From assembly GCA_017591395.1 (NCBI GenBank), contig WEDG01004009.1, positions 1 to 64,000 on the forward strand: 64,000 nt of DNA. The letters are read 5' to 3'. The DNA comes from Schistocephalus solidus. Its lineage: Eukaryota > Platyhelminthes > Cestoda > Diphyllobothriidea > Diphyllobothriidae. The first letter of the stretch is position 1. Every line of letters begins with the position of its first letter. The notes beneath the pieces were generated by a model. The model made no database searches, was not told the DNA's origin, and was given only the letters and a program-made list of their open reading frames with translations. Below are positions 34,570 to 43,799 of the stretch, piece by piece. The translations under genes were made by a program, and so were the position numbers.

Positions 34570-35345
34570 GACCAGGCCATCTGGGATACGGGAGAACTTC
34601 TAACCTTGCTATGCCCATTTATCGACCAAAAATTACTTTTTCAGGACTGCCAACTGGATTGTCACATTCAACTCGTTTTTACGGACACTAACATACTCCG
34701 CAATCGGATTTCAAAAAGACCAGTTGTTATCACCTTGGTTCCACCTTCTACAGAGCTGAGCACTGTAGAGTACATTTACCCTCCTTTCGGGTTTTTTTCG
34801 TTTTTGCTTTCAGGGTGCCGAGCAGGCATTCATAAACTGCCGCGGTTTAGAAGCGGCTGGGATCTAACAATCGACTCCACAAACGTTCAGTCTCCAAGAT
34901 TTATTACGGGTTCAGCGTGCCCGCGCAAACTGATTTTTTCGCAAACCACACGCCTTCGCAGCCTCCCTCACCCTCAGGACAACTGCTGAATTAATCGCTT
35001 CGATCAGATTTTAGCAGGATGTTTTGCCCCAACAGACGCAGAGTCGGTCCGAACCCTCCCCCCGACCCCATACCGGGAGGTTGAGCCTAGTGGGCAGAAA
35101 CTGACGTACTGAGCGTTTAGGCACAGTGTGGGCGGCAGCAGCAGCAGAAGCAAATTTTTCTCGTTTTAATGAGCGGCAATTCTTGCCTTGACATCATCTC
35201 TACTCTACGGTTGCCTTAGGTCGTTCACCGGAGGGAGTGAGAGGACGAGAGCGGGGACTGTAGATGTAACAACTTTAAGCGCCAACGATTCATCAAATGC
35301 ATACGCGCACCCCTTTACGGCTCATCCTCAGGCTGTGGAAATCCT
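34570..35345. other. mixed-composition DNA with splice-like signal, no identified gene
   Basis: An open frame runs 34606-34989 (plus). A pyrimidine-rich tract ending TTTTTGCTTTCAG|GGTGCC at about 34815 looks like a good 3' splice site, followed by an open stretch to a TAA at about 34868. No homology is recognisable, so this could equally be chance. Confidence 0.3.
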
Positions 35346-35348
35346 AGG

Positions 35349-35386
35349 CACGCGCGCTCGCTTGCGCGCGCGCGCTCGAGGCTGGC
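35349..35386. repeat. alternating CG tract (Z-DNA-prone)
   Basis: GCACGCGCGCTCGC and TTGCGCGCGCGCGCTCGAGG: alternating purine-pyrimidine, unusual in this AT-rich window. Confidence 0.7.
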
Positions 35387-35569
35387 GCGATTGCGGAGCA
35401 TGGAGGCGATGTGCCCAGGTAAACAAAAGCTTGCACCATTAATTGCAAACTAATTAAACCGCCAGGTTGGCGCTCAACCTTCCCTCACTCTGAACCATGG
35501 TTCTGTGCCTTCCCGTAGTTTAAAGGCTGTGAGAGGGGTGGAGCTTCTGGAAAAGGAAACTTGGGAACA

Positions 35570-35970
35570 TATTCAATGTAACTGACAGATTGACCTTCGT
35601 AGTCCGACGATGTCCACCGTATGCTCCACAGAAGGGTGGTGCAGGGACGGTGACTTGCGTGTGAATTAGTTTTAAGTGCCTGTAGCCTTGTGCTGCAGCT
35701 AACGCAGTCTCTCCTCCTCCCCCACCGGAGCCTGGTGCCATCACAGAGACAAGCAGACCGGATGCGGGAGAGGACGCAGATGGCTGGCGCGGCCGGAGCC
35801 GGACCTGGTGTATCCTCACACCTGGCTCAGATCCCACGGAGTGAGAGTGCCATACAGGCCACGTTAAGAAGGAGCCATCGCAGCCTGTTTCTCAGACCAA
35901 CAGTCAGTCACTCCAGACAAAACACACATTGGACTGGCTGCGAGATCTGAGTGCAATTGTTATTTAGCAA
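35570..35970 (-). repeat. GC-richer interspersed repeat, family B (copy 2)
   Basis: Reverse complement of the distal half of copy 1: CCACCGTATGCTCCACAGAAGGG, GCTGGCGCGGCCGGAGCC, CTGGCTCAGATCCCACGGAGTG, AAGAAGGAGCCATCGCAGCC. Truncated at its upstream (higher-coordinate) side at TTGCAAGGTTGC, about 220 bp after the end of the LINE zinc-finger frame at 36186. Confidence 0.75.
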
Positions 35971-36185
35971 CCTTGCAATCCACGTCGCTTATGGCCCCAT
36001 GATATTCTCAAGCTCAGATCACACATGCAACAGAGGAGCCACATGGAGAAGGAGCCGAGGATCATGCTTGCCTCTCAGTCAGCTATGCCAACTGAGAGCA
36101 TGTTCTTTGTGGTGTTGCGTGTGATCATGCGAGGTGCAAAGGCTGACAAGGAGAGAACTAGTGTTGTGATATAGTCGGCGGTGTT

Positions 36186-36690
36186 CTACCGCAGGTTTTT
36201 ATGGGGATGCATTTGACCTTATAGGGCCATGCGGTGTGCGAATGTGCATGGTCAATGCGGACAGTTGATTCGGGTGCGGCTGTGTATGTTGGTGCTCCTG
36301 GCTCTGGTTCACCGGTGTCTGTGACATGGATTCGCAAGTGACCGACCAGGCCGAGGCGGGGTGTTCATGTGCAGTGACAAGGAGGACAAGATAGGTTGGG
36401 AGGGGCTGCGTCCGGGGGGCTCTGCCGCTGTTACTGATATTCACGATCATGGATGCAGATGGGAAGTGTTGATGGTTGTGCAAGATGTGATGGCATCGCG
36501 GTGGATTCCACTTACGTGAACGCGCATGTGGCCGAGCAGGCCCATGCGATGAGTGAATGCGCCTGGGCAATGAGGGCAATGGAGGCGGCATTCTCTGCTT
36601 TTTGTTGGTGATCAAGGCACTAGTTTGCCGGTCTCTGTGCGATTGATTCGCAAGTGATCGACCAGACCATAGTTCGAGTTGGTTACTTAG
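36186..36690 (-). pseudogene. LINE copy 3: C2H2 zinc-finger tail only
   Basis: Minus-strand reading gives GLVDHLRINRTETGKLVP (near 36650), then PHCPGAFTHRMGLLGHMRVH (about 36510-36570), and ends with QMHPHKNLR followed by TAG at 36186-36188. This matches the last fingers and the C-terminus of LINE copy 2, which ends HNNLR-stop. Several frameshifts. Everything 5' of the fingers is missing, as expected for 5'-truncated LINE insertions. Its 3' side runs into family B. Confidence 0.82.
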
Positions 36691-36699
36691 GTGGTAGGC

Positions 36700-36925
36700 G
36701 TTTGGAAAGTGATGTCCTGATCTTAATAATGTCAGAAATTATCTACCTGATTATGCTTTGCAGTCCATCTACCAGAAACCACAAAGAGAATGCTTGAGTA
36801 CCCATCGAGTAGCCGAACCCATTTTTGCTGTGCCCTTCAGCAGCATAAAACTTCGGTAAAACCTGTGTCTGGCTTTTAGATAGTACCTATTTCGGAAGTA
36901 GTTTATAACATTTTTTCCATATATA
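36700..36925. other. spacer
   Basis: No feature recognised apart from a short AT run at 36918-36930. Confidence 0.45.
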
Positions 36926-36929
36926 TATA

Positions 36930-37400
36930 TGCATCTACCGCACTATCTACTCCTCCCCCACCTGAGCCCGGTGTCATTAGATAGTCAAGTGAACCAGAGA
37001 GGGGAGAGGGCGTAGGTGGCTAAAGCGGCAGTAACCGTCCCAGGCCATGCCACCACACCTGGCTCAGATCCCACGGAGTGAGAGTGCCATACAGGCCACA
37101 TTAAGAAGAACCCATCGTAGTCTGACTCTCAGCCGCCATTCTGCCACTCCAAACAAAACACACATTGGGCTGACAACGTGGTCCCAGTTATCCCATCAGT
37201 TGGCAACCTTCCAAGCCACGGCTTTAAGCGCACCGTGATAGTTTCAAGCGCGTCAGAATGTTTTTTTTGTGAGGAAAATGCGCTGAGCTGTCGATCTCAC
37301 TCTCTACCCACCCTCAAAATCAGACCACCTTCCAAGCCAGTCAGTTGCCTGATGTGGGTGTGGGTGCATTGGCTGAAGGGTCGGTGAACCCGTCTTCGCG
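36930..37400 (-). repeat. GC-richer interspersed repeat, family B (copy 3)
   Basis: Nearly complete reverse-oriented copy: GATCCCACGGAGTGAGAGTGCC, GGCCACATTAAGAAG, CCCATCAGTTGGCAACCTTCC, GCACCGTGATAGTTTCAAGCG, GAGGAAAATGCGCTGAGC. Matches 41.3-41.65 kb at high identity. Confidence 0.8.
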
Positions 37401-37439
37401 AGCCACAGCACGACCTGGCCCCCATAACGAACACACCAG

Positions 37440-37600
37440 GATTTACTTAATCAGGCGATATGGAGGAGCCCTGCCGTCTGACTCCCAGTCCACTGGTTAG
37501 CCACTCGACACACACAGCACATACACTGGGCCGACAGCGTAGTCTGGCGTAAACGTCAGATTGGCAACCTTCCAAACCACGTTTCTAGATAACTTGATTT
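37440..37600 (-). repeat. GC-richer interspersed repeat, family B (fragment)
   Basis: CCGTCTGACTCCCAGTCCAC, CACATACACTGGGCCGACAGCGTAGTC, CAGATTGGCAACCTTCCAAACCACG. It is the part of family B that starts at the GGTTGCC point, lying about 80-100 bp after the stop codon of LINE copy 2. Confidence 0.7.
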
Positions 37601-37716
37601 TATCAGGTACGTGATGATGGTGAGGATGTTTTCTATGTATTGGTGTTGGTTGTGCGCTGATGTGGCTTAGCCTCCGGTGGTTTACCGCAGGTTGTTGTGG
37701 AGGCGCATGTGTCCTA

Positions 37717-38600
37717 CTAGGCCCATGCGGTGTGTAAATGTGCGGGAGCAGTGAGGTCAGTGGAGGCGGGCGTGGTGACTGTATGTTGGAGCCCTAGGCA
37801 CTGGTTCACCCGCTTTCGTGGGATGCATTCGCAGGTGACTGACCAGGCCAATGCGTGAGTTGAAATTGTGGACGCGGTGTGGGCAGGAGAAATCGGTTGA
37901 GGCCGGGGGATGTCATTTACGGTAGTGGGGGTAGCAGTGGCGGTAAGAATGACAGGAGCGGAGGGTGTGCATGATGTATCGGTGTTGTCGAAATTGCAGT
38001 GAATTCCATTGTCGTGGATGCGCATGTGACCGAATAGGCCCATGCAATGAGTGAATGCGCGAGGACAGTGAGGACAGTGGAGGCGACGATCTCTGCTGTG
38101 TGTTGTTGCTCCAGGCACTGGTTCACCAGTCATTGTACGAGGGATTCGCAAGTGACCAACCGGGCCGATGCGTGAGGTGAATGTGCGGTCGCATTGAGGA
38201 CAGTTTAGGAGAGAGTCCCCATAGCTTATGATGGTGGTGGTAGTTAAGGCGAAGGCGGTGGTGGTTGGGGTGGTGGGGTAACAGGTAATGAGTATTGGCC
38301 TGTGGTCTCTATGATGGTGGGAGTAATGGAATTGATGCAAGGAGTGCGGGTGGGGGAGTCTGAAGGAGGGTCGGCAGAATTTAAGGTATAAGGTGGAATT
38401 GTCGGATTGTTTGTGCATTGCGTCCGAAGATGTCCAACCAGGCCGATTTGCGCGCGGAAGGTGCGTTGACAGCGCAGGCATGTTGGCAGGGCCTGGGCAT
38501 TGGCGGTGTTGGTCTGGGGCACTGGTGACTTTCGTGCCGCTCTTTTGGCCTTGGGGGCGGCGATCCGGTTGGCCTCATAGATTGCTGAACCAGTCTTCAC
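37717..38600 (-). pseudogene. LINE copy 2 zinc-finger tail
   Basis: First module CLRCQRTFRAQIGLVGHLRTQC (C2HC spacing, near 38475-38410), a Pro/Thr-rich linker, then in another frame CPQCDRTFTSRIGPVGHLRI (second His lost, to Pro; 38202-38137), CPHCPRAFTHCMGLFGHMRIH (intact C2H2; 38076-38014), a shifted CPHRVHNFNSRIGLVSHLRMH and a last HCSRTFTHRMGLVGHMRLH ending NNLR-stop. The fingers alternate between two types, joined by a conserved TGEPVPGA-type linker, implying duplication of a two-finger unit. They probably bind element RNA or DNA; function is inferred. Confidence 0.85.
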
Positions 38601-38862
38601 GGATTTTCTCCATGCCGGTCTATCCTAGGCGAGGTCCTCCCAGGTCACCGGGTTTGATTTTCAGTTGCTGCAGAGCTTTCTTCAAAGTGTCCTTGTAGCG
38701 TCGTTTATGACCTCCCTGTCGGCGAGCACCCTTAGCGACATCTCCGTAGAAAAGTCGTTTGTGTAGTCACTTGTCGTCCATTCTTACAAGGTGGCCACTC
38801 CATCGCAGTTGCACTTGTCTCAGCAAGGCGTGGATGCTGAGGATTCCGGTCCGCTCCAGGAC

Positions 38863-39477
38863 TTACGTGTCCGGGATCCTGTCTTGCCATCTCAGCTTCA
38901 GTATTCTGCGGAAACAGCTGAGATGAAAGTGATTCAGCTTCCTGGCTTGGTTCGAGTAGACGGTCCTGGACTTCGCTTCGTAAAGGAGTGTCGTCATAAC
39001 GATGGCTTTGTACATCTTCAGTTTGGTGTTCATGTGGATACTGTGGCGATTCCACATGGAGGCCTGCAGCCAGCCGAAGGCTTGCCTAGCTTTGGAGATC
39101 CGTTGGGCAACCTCGTCATCGATTCTCGTGTTGCGAAACATCGTGCTTCCTAGATAAGCGAAGGTTTCCACGTTTTTGAGTTGAGCACCGTTGACATTGA
39201 TTCGAGGAGCATTGTATTCCGCGCTGGGTGGCGGCTGGTGCATGACAACCATTTTGGCTGTACTGATTGTTAATCTAAAATAAGCGCAGCCGGTGGCGAA
39301 CAGGTCCATGCTCCTTTGCATGTCCTTCTTCGTCACGGTGTTAAGAGCGCATTCGTCCGCGAAGAGCAAGTCATGGACTGTAGTCGTAGACACATGCGTT
39401 GAAGCCTGCATACGCCGACTGAAGAAGGCTGCTTTAGTGGAAACAGTCCGAAGGTACATGTAGGCTTTGTGTAGCAT
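38863..39477 (-). pseudogene. LINE copy 2 RT C-terminal segment with deletion scar
   Basis: A single open frame of about 204 codons fuses KAAFF of the RT linker directly to SRRMQASTHVSTTTVHDLLF, the residues just before the catalytic FADD box (here FADE, second Asp changed). The junction lies at 39422-39428 in the 7-base word AAGAAGG (CCTTCTT on the coding strand). In LINE copy 1 the same word occurs at both sides of the lost segment (30973-30979 and 32034-32040). The frame stays open to RIPDT at 38863. Confidence 0.88.
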
Positions 39478-39753
39478 TTTCTTCTCTGTGAATTATTTGT
39501 TGATGCCGGCGTCATTGTCGTCAAACCAGTCCTGGTGTTGACGGCTTGCGCGTTAAAGGACTTCGAGAGCGGTGGATTGGATGATATTTCGCAGTTGATA
39601 CCATTGTGTCTCCACGGTGTCGATATCATCTGGAACATGCAGGTCCTCCAGTTCGGGGTTATTTGTTCGCTGAAATCAATACAGTGAGCAGGCAAATTTA
39701 ACAAAATTGTATTTAACTTACATGTTGGTTGCTTACCTTCGCCAGGGTTGAAT

Positions 39754-40440
39754 TCAGAGCCTGATTTTGGAGTGGACGATGCGGTGATCTGTCCAAACAT
39801 CGTCCTCGCGGATTGCCTTGTTCACCAGCACGTCCTGTAGATCTCCCCTCTGGACCAGAACATAGTCCAGCAGCCGCCAGCGCCGCGACCGAGGGTGCAT
39901 CCACGTGGCCTTCTCCAGCGTCAGAAGGCGGAAGAAGGTGTTGGTCAGCAGGATACGGTGTTCCGTACAGGTTCGCTGAAGAAGGAGGTTGTTATCGTTA
40001 CAGTTACCGAGATCGTGGGGACCCAGCACTCCATGCCAGGCAGCGTGGTCCGTCCTGACGCGGGCGTTGAAGTCACCAAGGACGGTCGCCAGCAGGGCGT
40101 GCAGGTCCTCGTAGAATTTCTCATTCACCACATCAGATCTCGTCATTGTGGGAGCGTAAGCGCTGATGATGTTGGCGAACTGGTCTCCCCCAAAGTGGTA
40201 GCGGAGGCTCATCAGACGATCATTGATACGCTGCGGCAGATAGGGCAGACGTCCCACGATGTCGTTTCGGATGGCAAGGGCGACACCAGCGTTGCATTGC
40301 TCTACCTTTGGCTGGCCGCTTCTGAAGAAGGTGTAGCCGGCACCCACCTCCTCCAATTCACCCTGCTCAGAGAATCGGGTCTCACTGAAAGCAGCAATGT
40401 CCACCTTGTTGCGCCCCAGTTTGCGAGCAACTAGCGCCAT
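39754..40440 (-). pseudogene. LINE copy 2 endonuclease domain (APE type)
   Basis: About 228 codons open without a stop. Motifs: [20 protein letters not shown] with the metal-binding Glu near the start, [15 protein letters not shown], the signature VLGDFNARV (residues about 118-126), [15 protein letters not shown], and the closing TDHRIV (the SDH-type motif). This enzyme nicks target DNA to prime reverse transcription. All key residues I can check are present, so this is the best-preserved domain in the window. The frame shifts right after HSKIRL. Confidence 0.9.
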
Positions 40441-40560
40441 CCTCCATTCCAGCCGGTTGTTGCTACAATAGTCTTAAGGGAACGAAAATTCCAGGCTGCT
40501 AGTGTGAGCGGACTCACCCAAGCAGCCGGAGGGTATGGCGCGGGTCATGGGGACGGTGGG

Positions 40561-41055
40561 AATTGTTGTTTGTTTTAGTTTCACGACCGCGCATTTGTGA
40601 TCTGCGAGCCGCGTCCAGCTGCATAAGGCTTAAGACTCAGCATGTGTTTTGGGAGCCTTTTCTACTCCCATTCCTGATGAGGTTTATGCAACGCTGTCCC
40701 TAAATAGGGCTGCTTGGACATTTCAGACGGCTGCCGAACTCCACCATGGGTCAGGGTTTTGTTTTAGTGGGAGAGCGACCCGAGTTCGCCTGGGCTGCCT
40801 ACAGTCTTGCTGTCACCCCCACCGTATGAATTTTTGAGGGGGGTTGGAAGTTCAGGCGTCAGACATACCGGGAGTGGAGGCACACACAACACCGGAGACC
40901 CTCACCTGGTTTAGCCCGCCGATCATGACGGTTGCCCGTGGTGTGGCCGCTGGGAAAAACCCAACTTCGAGGAGCCACAGGTGAGAGAGAGGGTACCAGT
41001 TAGAGGCAGCCACAGGAGCATTCACACCTGTGCTAGACAAATAGAGCGATTCAAT
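40561..41055 (-). other. probable LINE 5' leader
   Basis: GC-richer than surroundings, no domain. It runs directly into the endonuclease frame in the minus direction, so it most likely represents the 5' untranslated region of LINE copy 2. Confidence 0.5.
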
Positions 41056-41059
41056 GCTA

Positions 41060-41680
41060 TCTGTGTGGTTCTAACTTAACCAGCGCGCCCTACAAACACA
41101 CACACACGACAGTTCAACCGTCGTAGTCCGATGATTTCCAACGTATGCTCCACACCATGGTGGTGCACGGACGGTGACCTGCACATGATTTAGCTTACAG
41201 TGATAGAAGACTGCGCTGCATCTACCGCACTCTCCTCCTCTCCCTCCTATGTCCGGTGTCATGACAGAGTCAAGAAGACCGGAGATGGAAGAGGGCGCAG
41301 GTGGCTGGCGCGGCCGTAGCCGCCCTTGGGCGTACCACCACACCTGGCTCGGATCCACGGAGTGGGAGTGCCATAAAGGCCACATTAATAAGGAGCCATT
41401 GCAGCCTGGCTATGTCTGCCAGTCAGTCACTCCACACAAAACACACGTTGAGCTGACCACGCGCTCTGAGTTATCCCGTCAGTTGGCAACCTTCCAAGCC
41501 AGGTCTTTTAGTGCACTGTGATAGTTTCAAGCGCGTCAGATTGTTTAAAGTGAGGAAAATGCGCTGAATCGTTGACCTCACTCTCTCCCCCACCCCCACA
41601 ATCAGACCACTATCTGAGCCGGTCAGTCGTCGGATGCGGAATTGGGCTATCACGTTAAACATGGGCTAAATATCCTGAAG
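41060..41680 (-). repeat. GC-richer interspersed repeat, family B (copy 4, most complete)
   Basis: Complete landmark order in reverse orientation: CAACGTATGCTCCACACCATGG, CGCGGCCGTAGCCGCCCTTGG, TCGGATCCACGGAGTGGGAGTGCC, GGAGCCATTGCAGCCTGGC, CCCGTCAGTTGGCAACCTTCC, CACTGTGATAGTTTCAAGCG, GAGGAAAATGCGCTGAATCG. A CA microsatellite (41096-41106) marks one end. About 600 bp. Confidence 0.8.
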
Positions 41681-41699
41681 TTTCGAAAACACACATTTA

Positions 41700-42470
41700 T
41701 CCATTATCTGAGGTAAGTTTTGTACGGCACCTCACAGTATTTGCGGGTGCTGTTCATGCTAGCTTGCTGTTTTTTCCAGGGCTAGTCGTGCAAGTTGCAC
41801 TACGGGAGGGGAAGTCGATTGCTGTCATAATAGCCATTACCCTTCTCCCTCTCCTCGTCGTGGCCGTATCTGGATGGCAACAGCCGTTGCTTTCGTTTGC
41901 ATTGCCCGCATTTGTTGTCCCTGAAACGCAAATCCTGTCCTTTTCTAAGGTTTGCGTCTTCGCTTTTATCGCGCTGGCGACGCCTGTCACGGGCGTTTAT
42001 GCGCGAGCTTTGTTTATGCCCTTTTGCGTTAAAGTCAGACAGTTTGACTTCTCTGTAGTTTCCCCTACGGCTGTGTTTGTGTCTGATATACGTTCAGGCC
42101 CGCCTGTTTTATAACTTGTTATGGCTTTGCTTACGATCGTTTCCGCTGATTGGTCCTCGCAGGTAACGTCTGGTACATCTGGGAGAGTCATACAGCGGTT
42201 GATAGAAGTTGGTACGGAGTGTCAGATTATAAGCGCTTCCCTGCCTGTTTGACCGATGCTTCGGTGTCCTGAAAAGCGAAGGGGGTTCAAGAGGCTGCAC
42301 AGTCTTCAGTCACCAGTGCGACCTGGTCAGTTCTTCTCGCTGCCCTGGAATGCTTACTTATGTGGGTCTTCAGTTGTTTACTGGTCTCTCCAGATTACCT
42401 CGACTCACAGAAACTGCAGGGGACACGATAGACCACATTCACATTTTCACCTCATGGCAGATTGATCTTG
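41700..42470 (-). pseudogene. Penelope-like element 2, C-terminal part (different lineage)
   Basis: Minus-strand 42455-42300 reads VNVVYRVPCSFCESR-stop-SGETSKQLKTHISKHS, the start of a GIY-YIG endonuclease (VVYRV..., then the GET block that follows the YIG). The Tyr of the YIG is replaced by a stop (TAA). The sequence differs clearly from the PLEs at 28.1 and 57.3 kb, which have CSCGQSNY, so it is a separate PLE lineage. Downstream (lower coordinates) two minus open frames (42191-41997 and 41990-41754) have no recognised domain and are probably its 3' region. No reverse transcriptase is attached on the 5' side. Confidence 0.75.
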
Positions 42471-42479
42471 GGACCATTT

Positions 42480-42684
42480 ATACCTAGGGACGCGCAATTA
42501 CGCTTCATTTAGCAATATATATTTCATATGTCAAAGGTTTTATACAGTGCCACTTGAAAGCCCAGACATGGTGCATCTGCGAGGGACTCAGCTCCATAGT
42601 GGGTCACCTGACCTTCTCTATGCATTGATTACAAAACAGTACCCATTGCGTAGCTTGCAGCATGATCTCAAAATAGTTAGGTAA
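42480..42684. other. spacer
   Basis: AT-rich, nothing recognised. Confidence 0.45.
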
Positions 42685-43480
42685 AAAAGATGCCGACTTC
42701 CAACTTAGCTCCTTAACGGTTACCCAGCAGAAATTGTCCGAGGAAAATGGATACTTAAGTAATAAGCGTTTTTCCCGTTGATTATCGATGCACATTTTAA
42801 TGCAAATATACTATATAGAAAATGTGCACAAAACTATTCATTATTTACTTTCATTTGGCAGTAAACTACATCGTTTTTTAAGTTTATACTGCAAAAAGGG
42901 CATTCTTCGGTTTAGAAAAAGTTAGTTATTATTATATTTTATAAGACTCTGAAATGCTCAGTCATACAGCATCGTATCTACCGTTTATTTATTTTGCCTA
43001 CGAAGTAAGAACATTGTCCACATTATTTGCAAAATTTTAAGAGATATATATTACGCCATCTTTACAAGGAAATTATTCGGCGTGTAGTTTGGAAACTCTT
43101 GCCGGAAATTCCACTGCAAGTCGTTTTCATAATTATTCTGGAATTGAAATTTGTTTTAAAATTGAAATATACCTTTTCCTAGGGAAGTATAGTTGAAGAA
43201 GATGCAATTTGCTACTAAATGGGTACAAAAGAACTTTTTGGGTTTATTTTCCATAAGATATATAAGAATTGCAAAGGGCGTTGACAATAAATAATGAAAA
43301 TGCATACTACATAAGCAGTCTTTGTTTATCTAATGGCGTTTTTTCAGGCAGTCGGAAAGAAGTTCAGTTTAAAGCCAACATCCTGTCGTGACAAAGGTAT
43401 TTTGAGATTACGGTGCCACATACGCAATACTAAAAGTCCATCAAAGTATTCCTTTCTACTCCATTTCAGTCTATCGGTAG
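42685..43480 (+). repeat. AT-rich interspersed repeat, family A (copy 6)
   Basis: Full set of landmarks: GATGCCGACTTCCAACTTAGCTCC, TTTTTCCCGTTGATTATCGATGC, CTGGAATTGAAATTTG, GAAGAAGATGCAATTTGCTACTAAATGGGTACAAAAGAAC region, CAGTCGGAAAGAAGTTCAG, AAAGCCAACATCCTGTCGTGAC. The longest copy, useful as a family reference. Plus orientation. Confidence 0.72.
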
Positions 43481-43499
43481 TACTTTTATGAAATTGGCC

Positions 43500-43790
43500 A
43501 GTTATTCTGTGCGAATGACGGTGAGGCTCGAGGGTGGGCCCAAGGCACAACAGGACCAGCGTGTCCCGCAACACAATCCATGAGCGCCAGTCTAAATTCT
43601 ATGGTTAATATGCCCGAGCCTGTAGCTGAATTGCTAGTGCGTTGGAAATCTAAATAACAGGACGCAGGTTAAATTCTCAAAGGTTTGCAAAACCTAGGGC
43701 TGGCCATAGCTGGCTGATGACGGCTGTAGGCCAGAAATAGTCATTCCAATCCCCTGTGTCGTTGTGGAAATTTTATATGACGGTTCGTTG
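43500..43790 (+). mobile_element. retrozyme-like repeat, body-then-head arrangement
   Basis: Order: body (GGGCCCAAGGCACAACAGGACC, CATGAGCGCC; 43530-43590), linker, tRNA-like head (CCCGAGCCTGTAGCTGAATTGC, then GGACGCAGGTTAAATTC; 43612-43675), then a ribozyme-like core (43708-43752: AGCTGG, CTGATGA, stem II GGCT/AGGCC, GAAA, TCATTCC). The body lies upstream of the head, so this is part of a head-to-tail dimer. CTGATGA and GAAA are intact but stem I is mismatched. Confidence 0.75.
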
Positions 43791-43799
43791 ACTCAAGAT

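Larger units (their letters stand above)
37682..40560 (-). pseudogene. LINE copy 2: endonuclease, deleted RT, zinc-finger tail
   Basis: Largest LINE copy. In minus-strand order: apurinic-type endonuclease (40440-39754); linker PGEGKQPTCKLNTILLNLPAH (about 39740-39680), one frame away; RT linker MLHKAYMYLRTVSTKAAFF (39477-39421); then an abrupt join to the FADE(FADD)-box segment. About 1.06 kb of RT (fingers and most of the palm) is missing. RT C-terminal part with TVVMHQPP-like, INVNGAQLKNVETFAYLGS, AQRISKARQAFGWLQ and RLRWQDRIPDT-like motifs to 38863. Then two or more frames lead to a C2HC/C2H2 zinc-finger tail and a stop at 37682-37684. The intact order endonuclease-RT-zinc fingers identifies the family. 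Dead through frameshifts, stops and the deletion. Confidence 0.92.

Noticed and set aside
34816..34868. Terminal exon after a good-looking 3' splice site
   Set aside because: Only about 17 codons before a stop and no homology; splice-like TTTTTGCTTTCAG signals are expected by chance in AT-rich DNA.
41754..42114. Hydrophobic plus-strand open frame (116 codons) as a membrane protein
   Set aside because: Lies antisense to the PLE 3' region and has no family motif; hydrophobicity follows from the T-rich strand.
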